Below, in pieces: positions 56,385 to 64,000 of a stretch of 64,000 nt of DNA. Position 1 is the first letter of the stretch; each line of letters opens with the position of its first letter. The translations under genes were made by a program, and so were the position numbers. Below the pieces are notes generated by a model, which was not told the DNA's origin, ran no database searches, and saw nothing but the letters and a program-made list of their open reading frames with translations. This DNA is from Pinus tabuliformis (taxonomy: Eukaryota; Streptophyta; Pinopsida; Pinales; Pinaceae), in NCBI GenBank assembly GCA_031772625.1, contig CM062808.1, positions 477,707,655 to 477,771,654 on the forward strand. Direction: 5' to 3'.

Positions 56385-58308
56385 TGATGGGTCCCATCAA
56401 TAGGTATATTTTGAGGCCCATTGTGTTGTCCTCCAACCCTTAAAAATCTCCTTTTCTCAAATTAATTTTCATTTTTAACCATAATATTCTTATTAGGAAG
56501 ACTAAAGGGTGCTTGTTATATTTCATGGCATAATGTGATTAATATACAAGAAACAGAAACATTTTTGGAGATATTTACTATGCAAGGGTTGATTGGATAC
56601 ATCTAGAGAGAATATAGGGGGGATTGTCAACTGCATTAACTCCCCAACTTGGTTTTAGATCAAAGATTCCTCACCAACAACTCGATTCACTAGTAGTCGA
56701 GGAACTCAAGTGCATGTGAAGATCTAAGGGAGCTAGACCCGCCAATCTTGAGATTTTGGAGGGAATCACTTATCTTTTCAAGGGAGCTTCCCTCAACTAC
56801 TTTTTGTATAAATAAACAAGCCTAAAGAATCATTAGGATTCAAACTTTTGTGGGAGATATGATAGCTATTGAGAGCCTAGTGCTTGACCCTGTTATTTTC
56901 ATCTTTCATGCCATATATGTGCCTCTTATTTTCTGTTAACTGAAAGTTTATTGTTGGTCTCCATCTAAGTTAGTTTTGAAGGGCTGAAACCCTTGGGTTT
57001 GGGCCCAACTTAGAGGCTTTAGTCCCTCTCTTTTATTTTATTCTTTCCTTCTCTTATGCAAGTTATTTTACTGCTTAATTAGGATTGTATTGTAAAATTG
57101 TAGTTGCAGGTTTTCCTATCACCTCTCTTGTGGGAAGAGTGGTTGGAATATCTAAAACAACAACCCAAAAATATTTGTTTATGATTTCTTAGAAATTATT
57201 AAGTGTTGGATTGTAATCCTTTTGCATGCTTGCGTTCTGCAACAAGTAGATTTTAGGGCAGAGTAGATTTTAATAAAATTCAAGTCATCATTTCCATGTT
57301 GATTTATTTTGTTGTGATGTTGATCATTTGATGCATGTGTTTGAATAGTATCTAGGGATTTTTGTTGACTTGCAGGGGTGGGCACACTCTTCCACATCCA
57401 TCTAGACCATTCCATCTCTCTCGTGGACACTCTACATTTCTTCCAAACTTTGCCACCGATATCACTCTTCCAAGGCAAATGAAGGACACCATGGGTATAA
57501 ACTTTGGTGCAAGATAGGGCTCTAAGGGGTACTAAGATTGGCTAATGGGCTCCCACACCCTTCATTCACCTTCATCCACCTTCGTCTACCCTCCTTCACC
57601 TTCAAGACACCATTCTTGTCCTCAAAGAGATCTCATCCCCCTCCTGTGGCAAAATAGGGCCTCCTTTAGCACTTCCTTTAGCAGCCTTGTATCGTTGCTT
57701 TCTTCAACCAGATTTACTCTAGACTTTGACCCTTGCACTCTAAAGTTGAATAATGTCCCCCAATATTTGATTTCATGAATAAGTAAGACTCTAATACCAC
57801 TCCAACCTCATCCTTTCCTCACTACAAACATAAGACAACAAGTAGAATTATACAACATTTTTTTTCATATAGTTGTGTTGAAGGCTAAGTTCCTCATTTT
57901 TTAGCAAGTTACTACTAGATAAATGATTCTTTCGAGTAGGCTATTGTTTTGATTGGGTATGCAAATAGAGTAGAATAGCTTACTTCTACAATTAGACTAG
58001 CCTCTTCCTTTCATGCGATTTCAATTAGTAGTTACATTTAATGAATGGTATTTTCATTTCTGTAGTTAGAATCATGTTCATCTTCTTGTAGTCATGATAT
58101 GCTTTCATAAGAATTATTTTTGTAGTGAGTTGAAGGAGTGGTCTCTGAGCACCTTGATTTGATCAAATATCTAAGTGTGACATGAGTAACCTAACTTTCT
58201 ATGCATATAGCATTGTCACCTCTAAGTTTGTACGAACCTAGGGATGGTAATTTAAGTTGAGACGCCTTGGGTGTTGCAACATCCTCGGTGCAATAACAGG
58301 GCTCATCA
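56385..58308 (+). repeat. 3' LTR of element B
   Basis: 1924 bp, TGATGGGTCCCATC to GGGCTCATCA; TATAAATA at about 56806-56813. Long LTRs fit the Athila type. Its sequence is otherwise collinear with the 5' LTR. Confidence 0.92.
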
Positions 58309-58828
58309 ACATTGTGGAAGAAGCGAGGGTGATTTTGCATGACCAAGGCTTATCTTTTTAATTTTGGGCTGAGGCATGCAACATAACAGTCTATTTGCAG
58401 AACCAGAGTCATCTTCAGATCCCTGGTATGATTACACCGAAGGAGTCTTTCTCGAGGAGGAAGTCAGATGTGTCACACCTTAGGATTTTTGGAGCCTCTG
58501 TTTACTGCCATGTCTTTAAAACATCAAGGAAGAAGCTTGAACCAACATCAGAGTTGGGGGTATTGATGGGTTACACAGAAACTCCTCACAACTATCGTGT
58601 GTACTTGTCATCCCTCATAATGACAATTGTGCAAAGGGATGTAAAATTTGATGAGGAGAAAGTGATGTGATGCTCTCTTGAGAGGGAGATTCAGATCCCA
58701 CTAGAAGAGGAGATTTTAGCTCCAAAGGAGGAACCTGAGGAAGTTGTGGAGCAATCACAAAATGAGGAGCAGAGAGTGGAGACAACCACTCAAGTAGAAC
58801 CATCTAGAGAATGCAAAAAAATAACCAT
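58309..58828 (+). pseudogene. Copia element C, right part: integrase continuation
   Basis: Continues C's integrase after B: FWAEACNITVYLQNQSHLQI, VSHLRIFGASVYCHVFKTSR, ELGVLMGYTETPHNYRVYLS and VQRDVKFDEEKVM, collinear with A2 at 12180-12530. It ends in the acidic linker before the reverse transcriptase, where the CACTA-like element begins. Confidence 0.88.
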
Positions 58829-58980
58829 TACTATAAGAAAAAGACCTTCTAGCAGAGGTTATAACAAAGGTTTTAGTGTTATAAATTGGTCAAAATTGTC
58901 AAAAAATCATCTGCTAAAACATCTGTTTGTGGGAATGGAGGTTTTATTAGAGCTTATAAAGGAACTTCATCACAACTAAA

Positions 58981-60074
58981 AAAATATGGGCGGCCGAAGG
59001 TTTTAGTGGATGTTTTTTTTCGATGCACTTAATGGATGAAGCCCTAGTACGATACTTATAGAAATGCATTGGGCTTCATACATAATTAAAAGCACTGACA
59101 TGTTTAATAAAAAGAGCATTGAAACCTTAAATGTATAACACCCCAGTGCTTACAACAACAAAAGTTCCCAGTGTGTTCAACTCAAAGAGCATCGAACCTT
59201 GAAACGTATACCGTGCTGATCCTTACTTCATTGATGAAAGAACGACTCCAGGGTATGAAAATAATAATTGAACTTCTAGTTATTTCTCTTAAACACGCAA
59301 CACTGACACAACTTGTTTACATAAACACACTGACATGTTTATTAGATAGAGGGTTTAGTGCTGTTAATTTTAATAGTGCACCGAGAATGGAAATAATATT
59401 TGTAGAACCAAGGGGTTTTATTTCTATGAAATCACTGGTGAGTTAAGAGTTACAATGCACTGACGCATTAATTAAAAACAACACCAGTGCTTGAAGACAT
59501 GAAAGCCCTAGTGTTGTCGTTTTCTTAAAAGGCACCGATTATTCTAAAAGATGGCGTCACAATGCTTTTATTTAAAGTAAAGAACCAGTGCATTTTTATG
59601 TTATGGACACACTAGTGGTTTTGTATGAGATTTTCTCTTTTTTGGAGAAATCGACTTGTGGCAGTGCAAATATTGTAATTTTTTAAATTTGTTATTCATT
59701 GAGAAATTTATATATATCTTATAACAATATTCATATAAATTAATATTTGATTAGTGAATTTGTATATGTTGTTTGGATTAATTTGTTATATTATCAAATT
59801 TCGCATCTCTCATAATAATACTTAATCATCCATATATTTAATCGGTGGTGTAACATTTCACAACGACATTAGATAACATAATAGAATAAATTAAAATGTA
59901 TTTTAATATATATCAATAAGAGGCTCTTTGTCATACAAAATGGGATTGTTATTGGTAACCCCTTGTCTTTCAATTGGGACACTATGTCCATGATTACATT
60001 AAATAAAATATTTGATTTTCACAGACAATTATTTCAAAAAATACAACATGTTGCATTGATATCCAAATAAATCA
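58981..60074. other. Subterminal repeat region and 3' flank of ORF1
   Basis: No coding frame is supported. 59080-59620 has repeated agcactgaca/ccagtgct motifs. 59690-60060 is very AT-rich and follows the stop of the minus-strand gene. Confidence 0.5.
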
Positions 60075-61703
60075 TCATTCTTCGTTGGAATTGTTGTCAG
60101 TTCTCGAGCTACTTCCATGACTTGGGTTATTTGGAGGAATGTTTTGTTGATTGCATCGATTATTTTCTTCTTCTTGATCTTGTTCCATCTACAAACATAA
60201 AAATAAAGTGTAATAAGTGTATCTACATTGGTGATAATAATGAAAATTGAAATAAATAATATACATCAATGTAAATCAAAAAACAATGTACCATAGCAAG
60301 AAGTGACTCGTGAATTATACACATTCTTTCAAAACCAAATCTCATGCCTTCTTTCAACAACTCTTATGTTGGCGTAGTTCCATACTTTGTTTCTTACAAG
60401 TTTTATACCCCATAATAAATCATATATTTAATATAAAGGATTTTTTTTGTTCTATTAATTATAAACTCAAAGAATTAAAACAACATAGATACTTACAAAT
60501 TCTACAATTAATTTTTGATATGCCAACATATACTCACAACCATTATTTAACCCAATGTCAATCAATTCTTTCGATGGCTCTTCTTTGTATGTTAGCACCT
60601 ATTTGAAGACATTCAAGGATGGTTGTTGTAAAACAACATAAAATATACAAAAATGAAACCTTGTGTTGTTATAAAGAAATATTAACAATTACTCACAAAA
60701 TTTGAAATCAACCATTTTTTTCCTTGTCATCTTGTTTTATGTGCTAAATGAGTTCCATTTTATTTTCTTTTCTACAAGAAAATACTTGAAAATTAATATT
60801 TAATACTAAATTATGTTTTTATATGTACAAAGTCAATCATGATTGCATATATTTTAAGCATGTTGTTGTTGAAATGGCTCCTCCTGTGATGCAATTATGT
60901 CCATTTCTTTGGCCATCTCCTTATACACTTTTTTTGACATTACTACTGGCATGTTTTGTATATCAGCGCGTTAATCATTTAGGATTTTCATAATCTTCCT
61001 AAAAAAAAATTAATAGGCTATTTTTATAATGATATATGAAAACTAAATATAACAAAATCGATATTAATAAATTAATGGTTTGTAGTAATATATACATATA
61101 ATTCTAGAAAATCATTTTATACAATTAGGAATATTACCTTTTGAATGATTCTTTTTTGTTGTTGTATGTTTTTGCTATTGCAAGTCTGACATGTCTCATT
61201 GACCATTGCTCTGGAAATTCTTCCTGTAGTTTAGATATAATTTCGTTCTTAGAATCATTGCATTGGTTTTTGTATTTTAAGTGGAAAGTACATCTATACG
61301 TTCGTTCCACTAGATCCCTCATAGTTATGTAAAAAAAACTCCCCCTTTCATTAATCTCTACCAACACTCCAGATGAACTAAGGACCAATTCATCGTCATT
61401 TACATGTTCCATAATTTTTTTTTCTTAGAACGACATTGGTATTTTCCTCCATTTCTACTCCCTATAAAACATTGAACATATATGAATTAATAGATTGTTT
61501 GAAACATGTTATTAAATATTCTTAAGTACATTATTAATGAAAATTCAAAAAAAAAAAAACTCATATTGAATAGTTTTTTTTCATTCACCTCTTTCATCAT
61601 TTTGCAATTTTTCTATCAGGATTTTACGCTCTTCTGCACACAGATTAGAAATAATCTTATCAATCTCTTCATTTTGTGGTTCTGCATGACACACACCAAC
61701 TAA
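60075..61703 (-). pseudogene. CACTA ORF1-like protein gene, multi-exon, damaged
   Basis: Read right to left with plausible splice sites: exon ending at the donor near 61593 (EIDKIISNLCAEERKILIEK), exon about 61460-61138 (VLVEINERGSFFYI, then EIISKLQEEFPEQWSMRHV, donor AAG/GTAATA), exon near 60994-60860 (MPVVMSKKVYKEMAKEMD, with one TGA early), exon near 60600-60497 (EEPSKELIDIGLNNGCEYML), and a last exon 60188-60075 (acceptor gtttgtag, ending SSRTDNNSNEE and TGA). The order G-x-x-V-x-N-x-x-G, then a helical F-x-L-P-x-W-x-like part, resembles the plant transposase-associated (PF03004-type) ORF1 proteins of CACTA elements. A frameshift in a poly-A run (about 61416-61424) and other breaks show decay. 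Exon limits are approximate. Confidence 0.45.
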
Positions 61704-62061
61704 CACATATTAGTTAAACTATAGTTCAAACATATTAATTTTGTAAAGAAATTACAAAGGACTTTCCTTCTCTGATTTTTTTGATGTGTATCATTGTGTC
61801 AATCAATATTTTTGTTACTTGAGACCTTCAGAGACATTTTTTTATCAATATACAACTTGTAACATTCAATACAAAAGCCATTAGATATAGTTTACAAATA
61901 AATCAAATAATTAAAAAAAAAAAAACAAACAAACTCTTATAATCGGTGTGTTTATCTGAATAAACGTGTCAGTGCGTTTCTGAAATTAAACGCACCGAGA
62001 TTTTAATTATTCAACACCGTCTTGGAATATTAATTTTTAAAATTAATTTTAAATTAGGATG
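61704..62061. other. AT-rich 5' flank of the ORF1-like gene
   Basis: No gene. From about 61940 it merges into sequence with cggtgtg/gcgttt motifs that precedes the tandem units. Confidence 0.4.
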
Positions 62062-62745
62062 GCGCAATTTGTAAGACTAAACGCACCGCATTGATTTAAC
62101 GAGACTATTAGGAAAGGACGCGCTAGTACGTTATATTACACCAGGAGCAATGATGAACAAAATGGACATAATTGAAATTGTTATAATATACTAGTGTGTT
62201 GAAATACTCAGGTAGCCCTAGTGTGTTATATTACATAGGGCGCACTGCGCAACATATAGTTGTTTTTAAAAAGAACGGAGAGGGCTAACGATGCGATTTG
62301 TAAGGCTAAATGTAACAGAATGATTTCATGATGCTATTAGGAATAAGCGTGCCATTGTGTTGTATTACACCAAGAGAAACAATGAAAATATTGGATAGAA
62401 TCCAAAGTTATATAATATACCAGTGCGTTGTGTTACTCAGGTAAACCCGATGTGTTATGTTACATAGGGCGCACTGCGAAACATATAGCCGTTTCCCAAA
62501 ATTGGAGAGGGATGACGGTGTGATTTGTAAAGCTCAACACACCACAATGATTTAACAATGATATTAGGAACAGGCACCTCGATGTGTTATATTACACCGG
62601 TAGCAATGATAAACAAACTAGACAGAATCGAAAGTGTTATAATATCTCGGTGCATTGTATCACTCCTGTAGCACTGGTGTGTTATGTTATAGATGACACA
62701 CTGCACAACATATAGCCATTTTTAAAAAAATAGAGAGGATCGACG
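62062..62745. repeat. Three tandem units of about 228 bp
   Basis: Units at 62062-62290, 62291-62517 and 62518-62745. Each begins gngatttgtaag-like, contains ttatattacacc and a catagggcgcactgcg-type block, and ends with acatatagccgttt and a gagaggg tail. Copies are about 75-80% alike by eye. They lie inside the CACTA-like element upstream of the split gene. Confidence 0.9.
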
Positions 62746-64000
62746 AGGATTGGATCTAATTCAATAAGTGATTCCCCTACTTTATATGTCAAACACCCTA
62801 TATATAGTAAGTACACAAACCCATTGAATCTAAAATGCCTAAATTGAAAAACGCTAATTGTAAAGTGGTAGAGAAAGTTAAACCCTAATATGAAATTTTG
62901 CAGGAGGAAGCAAGGGTTTAAGGTAAGTATTGATTTTTTATTTATTTTTTAATCAAATTTAAATAGGAACAAAGATCATAAAAAAATTTACTAGTAAAAT
63001 CTATAGTAAATTTTTTATTATACATGGTTTTTAATTTTTATTTATTTTTAGTTGTAAATAAATCTAACATAAATTGTAAAATATTTTAAAAATAAAATCT
63101 AAGATTCTTTCTATCTAGAGTTTTGAGTGAATCACCATACCTTTCAAATTCTGATCTTTGGGCGAATCCCAAACATTTTGTAGCTCTGATGTGATCTTCT
63201 CTTGCAAATGATCTCTTTTTTAATTAAACACTAATAGAAAATGTAAATTATTTTATTAGTAAAATAAACAATAAAATTTAAAACTTACTATGCAAGTTTT
63301 TGAGTGAATCACCATACCTTTTAGCTTCTGATCTTCTGAATAGTTCTAGTGTTCTAAAGTATTATGCTATTGTTGCACAGTGCTCTTGGTATATCTCTCT
63401 TACAAATCACTTCCTTGAAATTTTGGGTAAAATAATGAATGGTAAATAAATTTTTACTATTTAAAAGACTTTATGAAATTAGATTTCAAAAAATCAATTA
63501 CCATTTGTTTTTTAATTTTAAAAATGAGAAAAATCGCGTTAATTTTTTTTTTCAATTTCTCCACACATCGGTGCATTTGATAGTGAAGGACACCGGTGCG
63601 TTATATAAAAAGCACACCAAATTTCTGGGGAACCATATGTTTTCAACCCACTGACATGATTCATTCTTTTTTCATTTTCGAAATCTCGAAACGGTGCGAT
63701 TATGTTTTTTAACGCAATGGTGTGGTATATATTTAAAAGAGCACCAAGATGGTTGAATTAATTTTTATTTTCTAAATTTGAGAAACAGTTTCATACCGGT
63801 GTTGTTTTTTATTTAAATGTACTGGTGCATTTTTATGTGAAAGAGAACTGATATGTTAACTTATTTTTTATTTTTTTTGGAACGTCGGAAACCGGTGCGG
63901 GTATTATTTAAAAACCCTGGTGCTCTTATTATTTAAATGGGCTAGTGCGGTTTATTTTGATTAATGCACCAGTAAGGTTTGAAATCTATCTGAATTTTTA
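62746..64000. other. AT-rich region with scattered subterminal-type motifs
   Basis: No gene. A pair of related stretches, gagtgaatcaccataccttt near 63125-63145 and again near 63302-63320, is separated by about 177 bp. accggtgcg and related motifs become frequent after 63560. Confidence 0.5.

Larger units (their letters stand above)
46064..58308 (+). mobile_element. Athila-like Ty3/gypsy element B, both LTRs present
   Basis: 12.2 kb. LTRs at 46064-47512 and 56385-58308; a tRNA-Asp-type primer site after the first; gag; a truncated pol; spacer; extra distal frame; polypurine tract. It is inserted in copia C with flanks gcatt and acatt (four of five bases equal), and C's integrase frame reads on across it. 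It is the reference for interpreting element A. Confidence 0.92.
58829..64000. mobile_element. CACTA (En/Spm)-like DNA transposon, right end outside window
   Basis: The copia sequence stops and tactataagaaaaag begins at 58829. This is one base from CACTATAAGAAAA, the CACTA-type terminus. Close inside are repeated short motifs (agcactgacatg, ccagtgctt, accagtgcat, 59080-59620), typical of subterminal repeats; similar motifs (accggtgcgtt) fill 63560-63980, suggesting the other end is near. An ORF1-like split gene lies at 60075-61703. No transposase (TNP2-type) domain is visible, so this copy may be non-autonomous. The terminus match is short, so confidence is moderate. Confidence 0.55.

Noticed and set aside
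58746..58979. Open frame crossing from copia C into the CACTA-like element
   Set aside because: It spans an insertion border at 58829 and is a chance fusion.

Overview
This is a repeat-dominated stretch of a large nuclear plant genome. The evidence is degenerate Ty1/copia and Ty3/gypsy polyproteins with plant-type tRNA-iMet and tRNA-Asp primer sites, a CACTA-like DNA transposon end, a plant-type GATA zinc finger and a plant cystathionine gamma-synthase fragment. The dense nesting and long Athila-type elements would suit a gymnosperm or another large-genome seed plant, but the species cannot be fixed from sequence alone. I see no bacterial gene, CRISPR array, rRNA or tRNA gene, and no intact host gene.

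Layout. 1-~19750: an Athila-like gypsy element (A, plus strand) whose left end lies outside the window. Two copia elements interrupt it: A1 (2139-7192, minus, duplicated target agcca) and A2 (9276-14075, plus, duplicated target ccagc). After its pol, A carries a further long open frame (15273-17916), then a polypurine tract and its 3' LTR. ~19750-23170: remains of a minus-strand, intron-containing gene I do not recognise. Its upstream exon has an RNase H-like domain and two neighbouring exon-intron units look duplicated. 23170-26560: no gene, but a block of diverged repeats at 25600-26460. 26562-31568: a young LTR element (183-bp LTRs, about 98% alike) with a gag-like zinc-knuckle frame and fragments of at least two host genes in opposite orientations. 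31617-36727: a third copia (D, same family as A1, duplicated target caaat). ~37130-42773: a decayed chromodomain gypsy element (E). 42774-43367: a minus-strand gypsy integrase fragment. 43368-58828: copia element C (same family as A2), split by a 12.2-kb Athila element B (46064-58308). 58829-64000: the left part of a CACTA-like transposon inserted into C, with an ORF1-like split gene and three tandem 228-bp units.

How it works together. Nothing here forms a working pathway; the parts are layers of insertion. Target-site duplications and reading-frame continuity across insertions give the order: A before A1 and A2; C before B and before the CACTA element. Almost all frames carry stops or frameshifts, many of them CAG to TAG, as expected from long-term cytosine methylation. 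The youngest and most unusual object is the gene-capturing LTR element at 26562-31568.
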